NCBI GenBank assembly: GCA_017543905.1
Contig: JAFYFC010000005.1
Span: 1-64,000 of the forward strand
Direction: 5' to 3'
DNA length: 64,000 nucleotides
From: Clostridia bacterium
Lineage (GTDB): Bacteria > Bacillota > Clostridia > Christensenellales > Aristaeellaceae
Shown here: in pieces, positions 8,427 through 16,086 of the stretch
How the letters are laid out: each line of letters opens with the position of its first letter
Position numbering within the stretch: the stretch's first letter is position 1
Notes under the pieces: model-generated
What the model was told of the DNA's origin: nothing
Databases searched by the model: none
The model's input: only the letters and a program-made list of their open reading frames with translations
Made by a program: the position numbers and the translations under genes

Positions 8427-9197
8427 CTATAATCCGAATAATCGGCGCGCGTTTTCGGAAGTGACGCGGGCCACTTCCTCCACCGTTACGCCCTTGATCC
8501 CGGCGATCCGTGCGGCAATATAGGCCAGATTGCGCGAATCGTTGCGGTGCCCGCGGTTCGGGACCGGAGCCAGATACGGACAATCCGTTTCGATCAGCAG
8601 ATGCTCCAGCGGGATGCGCTCCACCGTGGCGGCGACTTTCTTAGCGTTCGGGAAGGTCACCATGCCGCCGATGCCCAGGTAAAAGCCTCTCTTGACATAT
8701 TCCGCCGCGAGTTCGGGCGAGCCGGAGAAGCTGTGCAGGACACCGCCGCAGAGGCCCCTGCCGTAATCCTGCAGGATCTCAAAGGTGTCGCGTGAAGCGT
8801 CGCGGCTGTGCACGATGATCGGCAGCTCCAGCTCCTTGGCAAGCTCGATCTGCTCGATGAACCATTCCTGCTGCAGTTCACGGTCAGGATTGTTGGGATA
8901 GTGATAATCCAGGCCGATCTCTCCGATCGCGACGATCTTATCGGACTGATCCGCGTAGTTGTAAACCATCGAGCTGTCCTCGACGTCCAGTTCATCCACA
9001 TTCTCGGGGTGGATCCCCACCGCGCCGTAGACAAAGGGATATTTCTCCACCAGATCCATGACGCGGTCCAGGCTCTTCACATCCGAAGCGCAGTCGATGA
9101 CGGCGTCGACTCCGGCGGCGGCCAGGCTCTGAAGCAGCCGGTCACGGTCGGCATCAAACTGCGCGTCATCGTAGTGCGCATGGGTATCGATATACAT
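8427..9197 (-). CDS. tatD: TatD family metal-dependent DNase
   Basis: A 256-residue TatD hydrolase, full length. Metal ligands are visible in 'YIDTHAHYDD' (HxH), 'AIGEIGLDYHY' (Glu), 'IIVHSRDA' and 'VLHSFSGSPELA' (His), and 'LIETDCPYLAPVP' (Asp). Members are cytoplasmic 3'-5' exonucleases or deoxyribonucleases active in DNA repair and turnover. Its ATG overlaps the metG stop as TGATG, so translation is coupled. The metG-tatD adjacency is conserved in Firmicutes and supports the assignment. Confidence 0.93.
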   Translation of the reverse strand: MYIDTHAHYDDAQFDADRDRLLQSLAAAGVDAVIDCASDVKSLDRVMDLVEKYPFVYGAVGIHPENVDELDVEDSSMVYNYADQSDKIVAIGEIGLDYHYPNNPDRELQQEWFIEQIELAKELELPIIVHSRDASRDTFEILQDYGRGLCGGVLHSFSGSPELAAEYVKRGFYLGIGGMVTFPNAKKVAATVERIPLEHLLIETDCPYLAPVPNRGHRNDSRNLAYIAARIAGIKGVTVEEVARVTSENARRLFGL

Positions 9198-11167
9198 CAG
9201 CGGACCTCCGCACCGGACTGCACATCCTTCTCCGTCGAAACCACGGCCAGATTGCCGGCCTCGTCCTCCGCGCAGAGGATCATACCCTCGGACAGTACGC
9301 CGCGAAGCTTCACAGGCTGCAGGTTGGTCACGACGACCACCTTCTTGCCGACGAATTCCTCGGGGCTGTACCACTTGGCGATGCCGGAGACGATCTGCTT
9401 GGTCTCGGTACCGATCTTGATCTGGGATACCAGCAGCTTGTTGGCGCCCTTAACGCGCTCGGAGGCGACGACCTCGCCGACTTTCAACTCCACCTTGGCA
9501 AAATCATCGATCGTGATCTCGGGCTTGCCGGGCTTGGGCTCCTCCTTAGGCTCTTCCTTGGGAGCAGCCGCTTTGGCCGCTGCTTCGGCCTCGGCCGCCA
9601 GCTCCGCAAGCTTCTTTTTCTCATCAATGCGGGCAAAAAGCGGTACGGCCTCACCGGTCACATCGCCGGGCACCAGTCCTCCGAAGACCGCTGCGGAATC
9701 AAGCGTTCCGGCTTCGGGCCGGGCCGCCAGCTGCGCGAGGATCTTCTCACCGGTCTCAGGCAGGAAGGGCTGGATCAGGATGCCGATGATGCGGATGGAT
9801 TCCAGCAGATTGTACAGCACCGTGCCCAGACGTTCGCGCTGCGCCTCGTCCTTGGCCAGCACCCAGGGCGCGGTCTCGTCGATATATTTATTGCTGCGGC
9901 GCGCCAGGACCATGATTTCTTCCAGCGAATCCGCCACATGCAGGGTATCCATCGCTTCGATGACCCGCTGCACGGCGCCGGTCGCCGTGTCACGCAGATC
10001 CTGATCCAGCTCGGTCACTTCGCCCGGCTGCTGGATCACGCTGTCGAAATACTTTTTATTCATGGCGATGGTACGATTCACGAGATTGCCCAGCGTATTG
10101 GCCAGATCCGCGTTGTAGCGCGCGATCATACTCTCGTAGGTGATATTGCCGTCCGACGCGAAAGGCATCTCGCGCAGGCAGTAGTAACGGACACCGTCCA
10201 CGCCAAAATGTCTGGCCAGATCATCCGCGTAGATCACGTTGCCGAGGGATTTGCTCATCTTGGACTCGCCGTTCAGGAGCCACGGATGCCCGAAGACCTG
10301 CTTGGGCAGGGGCTCGCCGAGCGCCATCAGCATGATCGGCCAGTAAATCGTATGGAAACGCAGGATGTCTTTGCCGATGATATGCACATCCGCGGGCCAG
10401 TATTTCTTGTACAGCTCACCCGAGCCGTCCACATCGTAGCCAAGCCCGGTAATATAGTTGCTGAGCGCATCGATCCAGACGTAGATGACGTGTTTATCAT
10501 TAAAGGTCACAGGCACGCCCCACTTAAAGGATGTGCGGGATACACACAGATCCTGCAGGCCCGGCTTCAGGAAATTATTGACCATCTCGCGCTTGCGGGC
10601 CTCGGGCTGGATAAACTCCGGATGATCCTCGATATGCTTGAGCAGGCGGTCCTGATACTTGCTCATGCGGAAGAAATACGCTTCCTCCTTGGCAAGCTCG
10701 CAGGGCCTGCCGCAGTCGGGGCAGACCTTCACGCCGTCCTTGTCCACGAGCTGCGACTGCGTCCAGTAGCTTTCGCAGGGGGTGCAGTAATAACCCTCGT
10801 AATTGGATTTGTATATGTCGCCCTGCTCGTAGAACTTACGGAATATCTTCTGCACTACCTTTTCGTGCCGCTCGTCCGTGGTGCGGATAAAATCGTCGTA
10901 TTCGATGTCCATAAGCTTCCACAGCGCTTTGGTCTCGTCTACGATTTTGTCCACGTACTGCTTGGGCGTGACGCCGGCCTCCGCCGCCTTGCGCTCTATT
11001 TTCTGACCGTGCTCGTCAGTGCCGGTAAGGAAATACGCGTCGTATCCCGTAAGCTTTTTGAAGCGCGTCATGCTGTCCGCGGCGACCGTGGTATAGGTAT
11101 GACCTATATGCATGTTGCCCGAAGGATAGTAGATCGGCGTCGTGATATAATATTTCGGCTTGTCCAT
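9197..11167 (-). CDS. metG: Methionyl-tRNA synthetase
   Basis: A 656-residue class I synthetase charging tRNA-Met. Visible features: HIGH at residues 20-23, a zinc knuckle 'CTPCESYW...VCPDCGRPC' near residues 127-148, the KMSKS loop near 303, the anticodon-binding helices, an Ala/Glu/Lys linker near 530-545, and a C-terminal tRNA-binding OB domain (about 550-656), the usual Firmicutes form. Codon usage changes inside the gene. In roughly the first 120 codons 4 of 9 Ile codons are ATA; in the rest I read ATC or ATT only. The protein itself is intact. First gene of the metG-tatD-rsmA-methyltransferase operon. Confidence 0.96.
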   Translation of the reverse strand: MDKPKYYITTPIYYPSGNMHIGHTYTTVAADSMTRFKKLTGYDAYFLTGTDEHGQKIERKAAEAGVTPKQYVDKIVDETKALWKLMDIEYDDFIRTTDERHEKVVQKIFRKFYEQGDIYKSNYEGYYCTPCESYWTQSQLVDKDGVKVCPDCGRPCELAKEEAYFFRMSKYQDRLLKHIEDHPEFIQPEARKREMVNNFLKPGLQDLCVSRTSFKWGVPVTFNDKHVIYVWIDALSNYITGLGYDVDGSGELYKKYWPADVHIIGKDILRFHTIYWPIMLMALGEPLPKQVFGHPWLLNGESKMSKSLGNVIYADDLARHFGVDGVRYYCLREMPFASDGNITYESMIARYNADLANTLGNLVNRTIAMNKKYFDSVIQQPGEVTELDQDLRDTATGAVQRVIEAMDTLHVADSLEEIMVLARRSNKYIDETAPWVLAKDEAQRERLGTVLYNLLESIRIIGILIQPFLPETGEKILAQLAARPEAGTLDSAAVFGGLVPGDVTGEAVPLFARIDEKKKLAELAAEAEAAAKAAAPKEEPKEEPKPGKPEITIDDFAKVELKVGEVVASERVKGANKLLVSQIKIGTETKQIVSGIAKWYSPEEFVGKKVVVVTNLQPVKLRGVLSEGMILCAEDEAGNLAVVSTEKDVQSGAEVR

Positions 11168-11202
11168 CTGACATCACTCCCGTAATCGTATCGTTTCGAC
11201 CT

Positions 11203-11230
11203 ATTATAATAAAATAAACGCCGTTGTCAA
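11203..11230 (-). promoter_or_regulatory. Consensus promoter of the metG operon
   Basis: On the minus strand, TTGACA (11225-11230), a 16-base spacer and TATAAT (11203-11208), about 35 bases before the metG ATG. I see no T-box leader, so metG appears to be expressed constitutively. Confidence 0.88.
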
Positions 11231-11271
11231 GCGATAACGCCCGCTTTTTACGGGCATTTTATGCGCGCGGC

Positions 11272-11306
11272 TTGATTTCCGCGCGCGCAGGGCTTATAAT
11301 ATGCAA
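11272..11306 (+). promoter_or_regulatory. Promoter of the XRE/S24-like gene with one ATGCAA half-site
   Basis: TTGATT (11272-11277), a 17-base spacer and TATAAT (11295-11300). Directly after the -10 lies ATGCAA (11301-11306), the same half-site found several times in the divergent promoter region at 13296-13404. Its place at the likely transcription start would suit repression. Only one half-site is present, so this is suggestive only. Confidence 0.55.
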
Positions 11307-11331
11307 AAACGTTCTGTAAGGGGTATATTCA

Positions 11332-12045
11332 ATGAGCCGCATGGGTGATACTATACGCGCCAGCCGCGTCAAATACGGGCTTACGGAAAAGCAGCTCGCC
11401 AAAAAGACGGGCGTCGCCGAAAGCTTTATAAAAGAAGTGGAGGCGGGCAGACGCATTCCGTCGGACGATCAGGCCAGACGCATGCTCAAGGCGTGCGGGG
11501 TCGCCGATACGCTGTCGACGGAAACGGACACCGCCAATGAGCCGGAGGTCAAGCTGCGCCCGCGTCCCAGACCGTACGTTCTGAAGGCGGAGCAGGACGC
11601 GCCTGATATGCCGAAGGCGGAGCTTGAGGCGCAGGCGGCCTCAAACGACGCATGGCTGGACGCGCTGGGCGGCGTGGTAAAGCGCGTGCCGGTCACGGAC
11701 GAAACCGGACTTGTGATAGACCATGTGCTGTTTCCGGTCACGGGCGGCAAAATCGAAGGCGGCGCGCCGGACAAGGTGCTTTTGTACCGTGTGCCGGACG
11801 GCAGCCTGACCGGCTTCCGCGTGCACGCGGGAGACCTGCTGCTGACGGTACCGGAAAAGACGCCCGTGGACGACGCGTTCATGCTGGTGCACTACGGCGG
11901 CAAGCGCCGCGTGCGCCGCATCAAAAAGCTCGAGGGCTCGCGCCTTATGCTCCAGTCCTACGACCGTGAGCTTCAGATAGATACGGTAATGTGGGGCGAG
12001 ATACAGATACTCGGACGCTGCGTAAAGCTTATCCGCAGCCTGTAG
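11332..12045 (+). CDS. XRE regulator with a C-terminal S24/LexA-like domain
   Basis: A 237-residue protein. Residues about 5-60 form an XRE helix-turn-helix ('LTEKQLAKKTGVAESFIKEV'). A Pro/Lys/Ala-rich linker runs to about 105. The C-terminal part (about 125-237) has the rhythm of the S24 fold: 'PDGSLTGFRVHAGDLLL' matches the GDSMxPxIxxGD region, with a candidate nucleophile Ser158 and GD at 167-168, followed by 'GKRRVRRIKKLEG' where the general-base Lys would lie. The match is loose and autocleavage is uncertain. It is convergent with the Y-family polymerase gene, 16 bases away. It could be a LexA/CI-like repressor of the neighbouring module. Confidence 0.65.
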   Translation: MSRMGDTIRASRVKYGLTEKQLAKKTGVAESFIKEVEAGRRIPSDDQARRMLKACGVADTLSTETDTANEPEVKLRPRPRPYVLKAEQDAPDMPKAELEAQAASNDAWLDALGGVVKRVPVTDETGLVIDHVLFPVTGGKIEGGAPDKVLLYRVPDGSLTGFRVHAGDLLLTVPEKTPVDDAFMLVHYGGKRRVRRIKKLEGSRLMLQSYDRELQIDTVMWGEIQILGRCVKLIRSL

Positions 12046-12061
12046 CTCTGCCCGTTTATAT

Positions 12062-13297
12062 CTATCTGTACATAAGCGCGGGCATGGGCACGGTTTCGCA
12101 GCGGTCGGTGGCGATGGGCGTGCCGTACAGAAGCGACGCCGCGCGCAGGCACGATACGCCGAAGCGTCCGCGCAAATCGTCCACCGCGTCGTCGAGCGTG
12201 CGGCGCTTTTGTACGCGCATACTGTCTCCGAATATGTCGCACTGCGCGGGCGCGCCGTCCGGGGAGAGCTTCCCCGCGCACACGGTAAGCGCGCGCACGG
12301 GCCGTCCCGCCTCGTGATGGGCGCGATACAGCTCGAACGCGCCCGCTGCGATATCCAGCGCGCTGCGCGTCGGGACGCGCAGCGGCCTTTGGAATATCAC
12401 GTTTTCAAGGTCGCTGTAGCGTATGCCGAGCGACACTCCGCAGGCGAGGAACGCGTGCTTGCGCAGGCGGTGGCTTACGTCCTGACTCAGCTCGTACATA
12501 ACCCGCCACACCTCCTCGTTCGCGTGCAGGTCACGAACGCACGTCGCGCCGTGGCCTATGCTTTTTACAGGCTGGGAATACCCGCTTTCCGCGACGCGCG
12601 CGCCGTCCTCGCCCCGCGCAAAGCGCCTGAGCTCCACGCCGTTTTTGCCTAATTTCGCGCGTATGAGCGCCTCAGGAAAGCGCGCGAGCTCGCCTATCGT
12701 ATACACGCCTACGTCTGCAAGCTTTTTTACCGTATGCGGGCCCGCGTACAGTATTTCGCCCACCGGCAGCGGCCAGACGAGGGATCTGTAGTTTTCGCGG
12801 CTGATAACGCTCACCGCGTCCGGCTTTTTCATGTCGCTGCCGAGCTTGGCGAATACCTTTGAAAACGATACGCCTATCGAAACGGTAAGCCCGATTTCCT
12901 GCTTTACCGTGCGGCGGATTTCCTGGGCGATGGCTTCCGCTTTGCTTATATCGTCCAGATTTGGCAGCAGTATCCAGCACTCGTCCATTCCGAAGGGCTC
13001 TATAAAGCGCGAATAGCGCGTGTATATCTGCCTTACCAGACGCGAATAGTGCAGATATAGCTCGTAATGCGGCTCTATCATTATAAGCTGCGGGCAGGCC
13101 TTCAGCGCCTCGTGGTTTACCTGCCCCGTCTTTACTCCCATCGCCTTGGCTTCGTAGGACTTCGCAAGCACTATGCCGTGCCTGTTCTCGGTGCTGCCGC
13201 ACACCGCCACACACTTCCCGCGCAGAGAGGGCTCCTCGTTTATCTCTGCGGAGACGTAAAAGCAGTTAAGATCGCTGTGCAAAATAAAATCCGCCAT
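12062..13297 (-). CDS. Y-family (DinB/UmuC-type) translesion DNA polymerase
   Basis: A 411-residue Y-family polymerase for bypass of DNA damage. The catalytic acidic residues are Asp9 in 'FILHSDLNCFYVS' and Asp105/Glu106 in 'IEPFGMDECWILL'. 'VSIGVSFSKVFAKLGSDMKK' follows, then a helix-hairpin-helix thumb ('KKLADVGVYTIGELARFP') and a little-finger domain. The ATG is chosen over an upstream TTG because AGAGG lies 10 bases before it. It is divergent from an XRE/ImmA pair and has its own consensus promoter that overlaps repeated half-sites, so it is probably repressed until ImmA removes the repressor. The fourth-to-last residues are ordinary; no beta-clamp motif is obvious. Confidence 0.9.
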   Translation of the reverse strand: MADFILHSDLNCFYVSAEINEEPSLRGKCVAVCGSTENRHGIVLAKSYEAKAMGVKTGQVNHEALKACPQLIMIEPHYELYLHYSRLVRQIYTRYSRFIEPFGMDECWILLPNLDDISKAEAIAQEIRRTVKQEIGLTVSIGVSFSKVFAKLGSDMKKPDAVSVISRENYRSLVWPLPVGEILYAGPHTVKKLADVGVYTIGELARFPEALIRAKLGKNGVELRRFARGEDGARVAESGYSQPVKSIGHGATCVRDLHANEEVWRVMYELSQDVSHRLRKHAFLACGVSLGIRYSDLENVIFQRPLRVPTRSALDIAAGAFELYRAHHEAGRPVRALTVCAGKLSPDGAPAQCDIFGDSMRVQKRRTLDDAVDDLRGRFGVSCLRAASLLYGTPIATDRCETVPMPALMYR

Positions 13298-13404
13298 TTG
13301 CAAATTACCTCTTGACAAATTGCATATATTGCATTACAATACACATGCAAGAGCGTTGTTATATGCAAATTATAGCGCATAAGTTGCACATTGTCAATAT
13401 GCAA
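13296..13404. promoter_or_regulatory. Divergent overlapping promoters with clustered TTGCAT/ATGCAA operators
   Basis: Rightward promoter for the XRE gene: TTGACA (13312-13317), 17-base spacer, TACAAT (13335-13340). Leftward promoter for the polymerase: TTGACA (13392-13397 read on the minus strand), 17-base spacer, TATAAT (13369-13374). Half-sites: TTGCAT at 13320 and 13329, ATGCAA at 13345, 13363 and 13399, TTGCAC at 13384, plus the palindrome ATTTGCAAAT at 13296-13305 over the polymerase start codon. Several lie inside the promoter spacers or beside a -10, ideal positions for a repressor. The XRE protein encoded at 13422 is the obvious candidate. Confidence 0.8.
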
Positions 13405-13421
13405 GATGAAAGGAACCGCGT

Positions 13422-13835
13422 ATGAAATTCGGAGACAAGATATTCGAAGCGCGCAGGAAATTGGGCCTCAGCCGAAAGGAGCTCGCGGACAGAGCGAACC
13501 TCGCGCCGCGCACGATAGCGTATTATGAGCTGGAGGGCAAGCTGCCCAAGCAGAAAGCCACCGTGGAGGCGCTTGCCAGAGCGCTGCACACGGATACGGA
13601 AACCTTGCTTGACGACAACGCGCGCTTTGTGATAAACGCGCAGGAGGCGTACGGCGAGGAGGGCGCGCGTCAGGCGCGCAGGCTCGTAAGCGAGATAAAA
13701 AGCCTGTACGCGGGAGGCACCCTTAAAGAAGAAGACATGGACGCGATGATGCTCGCGATACAGGACGCGTACTGGATAGCCCGAAAGAAGAGCCTGAGGA
13801 GCCCTGACGGCGGGAGTGACGCGCATGACAGATAA
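13422..13835 (+). CDS. XRE family repressor partnered with ImmA-type protease
   Basis: A 137-residue regulator. The N-terminal helix-turn-helix spans about residues 4-62: 'KIFEARRKLGLSRKELADRA' followed by 'NLAPRTIAYYELEGKLPKQK'. The C-terminal half is helical and charged and probably mediates dimerisation or protease recognition. Its gene overlaps the downstream ImmA/IrrE gene by 11 bases. In ICEBs1 (ImmR/ImmA) and Deinococcus (DdrO/IrrE) the metalloprotease cleaves the XRE repressor after DNA damage. By analogy this protein should repress the divergent polymerase gene and itself. Confidence 0.85.
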   Translation: MKFGDKIFEARRKLGLSRKELADRANLAPRTIAYYELEGKLPKQKATVEALARALHTDTETLLDDNARFVINAQEAYGEEGARQARRLVSEIKSLYAGGTLKEEDMDAMMLAIQDAYWIARKKSLRSPDGGSDAHDR

Positions 13836-14334
13836 GGCTGTGTCCGCCGCGCGCAGGGTGCTGGAATTGACCGGCAGCAGAGACCCGTTCCGCGCGGCGC
13901 GGGAGCTGGGCATAGACGTGCTCACGCGCGACGACTTCGTATCGCAGAAGGGCGCGTTCTGCATGGTGATAGGCTGTCCGTTTATATTTCTGAACGGACG
14001 GCTGACCGACGAGGAAAGCGTTACCGTGTGCGCGCACGAGCTGGGACACGCGATGCTGCACAGAAAGCAGGCCGTACGCGGCGCGCTGTGCGAATTCGAC
14101 CTGTTCGATATGGCCACGGGCATGGAATACGAAGCGAACGTATTCGCGGCGGAATTTCTGATAGATACCGCCGACATGCGGGAGTATTTCGCGTCGGGGC
14201 TTGACGTGTACGCGGCGGCGGGCGCGCTGGGCGTGAACGTGAATCTGCTGCTCATCAAGCTGGCGGAATTAAACCGCAGGGGCGGGCGCTTCAATCTGCC
14301 GTACGTGCCGGAAAAGGCGTTTATGGGAGAATAG
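13825..14334 (+). CDS. ImmA/IrrE family metallopeptidase
   Basis: A 169-residue protein with the zinc-protease motif HELGH at residues 71-75 ('TVCAHELGHAMLHRK'), preceded by 'IFLNGRLTDEESV' and followed by 'MEYEANVFAAEFLI', where the Glu of EANxFAAE is the third metal ligand. This is the ImmA/IrrE/COG2856 signature. The likely substrate is the XRE repressor encoded immediately upstream. The ATG is chosen over an upstream GTG because GGGAG lies 8 bases before it. There are no integrase or phage structural genes nearby, so the pair looks chromosomal. Confidence 0.9.
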   Translation: MTDKAVSAARRVLELTGSRDPFRAARELGIDVLTRDDFVSQKGAFCMVIGCPFIFLNGRLTDEESVTVCAHELGHAMLHRKQAVRGALCEFDLFDMATGMEYEANVFAAEFLIDTADMREYFASGLDVYAAAGALGVNVNLLLIKLAELNRRGGRFNLPYVPEKAFMGE

Positions 14335-14336
14335 AA

Positions 14337-14603
14337 ATGAATGCACATAAGATATACGTGCGCGTGAACGCGGAGTTCGACAAAGACGGCTTCGTGCACC
14401 CCAAGGCGATAATATGGTCGGACGGGCGCATATACGACATAGAGCGCGTAACGGACATAAAGCATATGCACGCCTCGAAGGCGGGCGGCACGGGGGACCG
14501 CTTCACCGTGCGCATAAAGGGGCAGGAGAAGTATCTGTTCTACGAGCGCTCTCCCGACCTTGAGGGAAATCTGCTGGGACGCTGGTTCGTAGAGGCGGCC
14601 TGA
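14337..14603 (+). CDS. Small conserved-looking protein in the ImmA operon
   Basis: An 88-residue protein without signal peptide or membrane span. It looks beta-rich ('KIYVRVNAEFDKDGFVHPKA', 'RFTVRIKGQEKYLFYERS'). Its ATG is 2 bases after the ImmA stop and is served by GGGAGAATAG at the end of the ImmA gene, so the two are surely co-translated. I do not recognise a family with confidence. Context suggests a role linked to the repressor/protease switch or to the polymerase. Confidence 0.75.
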   Translation: MNAHKIYVRVNAEFDKDGFVHPKAIIWSDGRIYDIERVTDIKHMHASKAGGTGDRFTVRIKGQEKYLFYERSPDLEGNLLGRWFVEAA

Positions 14604-14628
14604 TATTTGATCCCTGCGGCGCCGCCGC

Positions 14629-14655
14629 ACGGCTTTTCCGGGCTCGCCGTTTTTA
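14629..14655 (+). terminator. Weak terminator after the XRE/ImmA operon
   Basis: ACGGC pairs with GCCGT across a 12-base loop and is followed by five T. A second short GC hairpin (GCGGCGCCGCCGC) lies just before it. The stem is short, so confidence is modest. Confidence 0.4.
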
Positions 14656-14750
14656 TAAATGACGCTGATAAGAGCGGAAAACTGAACCGATTGGAATTAA
14701 GCCTTGCCTTGTTTCGGGCGGGAGCCTGCGCACGCGGCCCGTTTGCAATA

Positions 14751-14784
14751 AAAAATCTGCCCGGCGCAAACCGGACAGATTTTT
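14751..14784 (-). terminator. Bidirectional terminator downstream of the BMP gene
   Basis: AAAAATCTG and CAGATTTTT flank an inner CCGG/CCGG pair with a short loop. The A-run and T-run on either side allow termination in both directions; it ends the leftward BMP-protein transcript. Confidence 0.8.
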
Positions 14785-14795
14785 CATTCAATAGA

Positions 14796-15866
14796 TCACG
14801 CGATGTAATCTACGCTTACCTTATCGCTTACGGTGGGCTTTACGGCATCGTCAGAGGAGTTGTCGATCACGATGGTGCCGTCCATTATCAGCGCCTTGAC
14901 CGCTTCGTACTCAGCTACGGTGAAATCACCGAGCTTCCAGCTCTTCTCTGCGGTGGGGATGCCCACGTAGTCGCCCTCTCTCAGGGAATATACCTCGAAC
15001 GCGCCGCCGTGTACGTCCCAGTTGCCGGTGAAGTAGTCAGCCAGGATGGTCTCGGCTACGTTCTGAAGCCCCTTCATGGCGGAGGTGATTATGCAATCGT
15101 CGATGTAGCTCTGGTCTACGTCAACGCCGATGACCTTGCCGCCGTGCAGGTTGGCCGCTTCGACGGCGGAGGTGTAGATGGCGCCGCCGCAGGAGAACAC
15201 GACCTCGGTGCCCGCCTGATACCACCCCTCCATCTTGGCGGTGATCGCGGCGTCGCCGAAGAACTGGCCGCCGTAGGTGTACTTAATCTCTACGTTTACG
15301 CCGATTTCGTTGGCCGCGTAGTCAGCGCCCTGCACGAAGCCATAGCCGTAACGGATAACCGCGGGAACCGCCATGCCGCCCAGGAAGCCGAGCTTGGTGT
15401 AGCCGGCCTTGACTGCTGCGTAGCCCGCCAGGAAGCCCGCCTGCTCCTCAGCGAAGGTGATGCATACCGCGTTGTCCTTGGGCTCATAATAGGTTACGTA
15501 GTCGTGAGTCATGTCGCCCGCGCCTACGTCGATGGCGATGAATTTGACCTCGGGATAGTATTCCTGCGCGTCGATCAGCGCTTCGCCGAACAGATAGCCG
15601 GGCAGCACTATAACGGTCGCGCCTTCGGTGACGGCCTGGTCGATGGAAATCAGGCGCTCGTCGGTGGAATCACCCGCGGGCTGATAGTAGGTGTATTCGA
15701 TGTTGTTTGCGGTAGCAAAGGCCACGACGCCCTGCCAGCACGCCTGGTTGAAGGATTCGTCGTCGATCGTTCCGACGTCGGTGACAAGCGCGATCTTGTC
15801 CTCGGCCAGAGCGAAGCAGGACAGAGTCAGCAGCGCAGCCAGAAGCAAGGCAAGAATCTTCTTCAT
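14796..15866 (-). CDS. BMP/Med-family substrate-binding protein (nucleoside-type ABC importer component)
   Basis: A 356-residue exported binding protein. The N-terminal signal peptide ends 'LSCFALA-ED'; a Cys is present at 17 but the lipobox is poor (TLSC), so release by signal peptidase I after ALA is also possible. The mature part has the periplasmic-binding fold of the BMP family: 'LVTDVGTIDDESFNQACWQG' is the family opening, and 'GFLGGMAVPAVIRYGYGFVQ' and 'VIGVDVDQSYID' follow. BMP proteins usually feed purine-nucleoside ABC importers. No permease or ATPase genes are adjacent; it is a single-gene unit with its own promoter and terminator. Confidence 0.88.
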   Translation of the reverse strand: MKKILALLLAALLTLSCFALAEDKIALVTDVGTIDDESFNQACWQGVVAFATANNIEYTYYQPAGDSTDERLISIDQAVTEGATVIVLPGYLFGEALIDAQEYYPEVKFIAIDVGAGDMTHDYVTYYEPKDNAVCITFAEEQAGFLAGYAAVKAGYTKLGFLGGMAVPAVIRYGYGFVQGADYAANEIGVNVEIKYTYGGQFFGDAAITAKMEGWYQAGTEVVFSCGGAIYTSAVEAANLHGGKVIGVDVDQSYIDDCIITSAMKGLQNVAETILADYFTGNWDVHGGAFEVYSLREGDYVGIPTAEKSWKLGDFTVAEYEAVKALIMDGTIVIDNSSDDAVKPTVSDKVSVDYIA

Positions 15867-16086
15867 GAAATGTACCCTCCTGAATTATTATAGCGCAGAT
15901 AACGCTGTATTTATTATACCAAATGCCGTCTGCAAATACAAGCAAGCCGGCGGATGTTTTTTTCTCTTAACATTAAAAGCAGAATGCAGTCCTAAGTGTT
16001 AAAATAATATGAATAAAATCACAATCCGCTGTAAATGAACCGCGCTGTGTGCTATAATGTTATCAAACTCTCAGGAGGTGTGCTTT

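Noticed and set aside
13298..13318. Longer polymerase ORF starting at a TTG
   Set aside because: The ATG at 13297 has AGAGG at a good distance, and the extra residues (MSRGNLQ) are not part of the polymerase fold.
13825..14334. XRE/ImmA pair considered as a toxin-antitoxin system
   Set aside because: The HELGH protease with an 11-base overlap to an XRE repressor and a divergent repressed target fits the ImmR/ImmA switch better; no toxin fold is seen.
11332..14603. XRE/ImmA cluster considered as a prophage remnant or integrative element
   Set aside because: No integrase, excisionase, capsid, terminase or direct-repeat attachment sites are visible, and the polymerase is divergent and intact.
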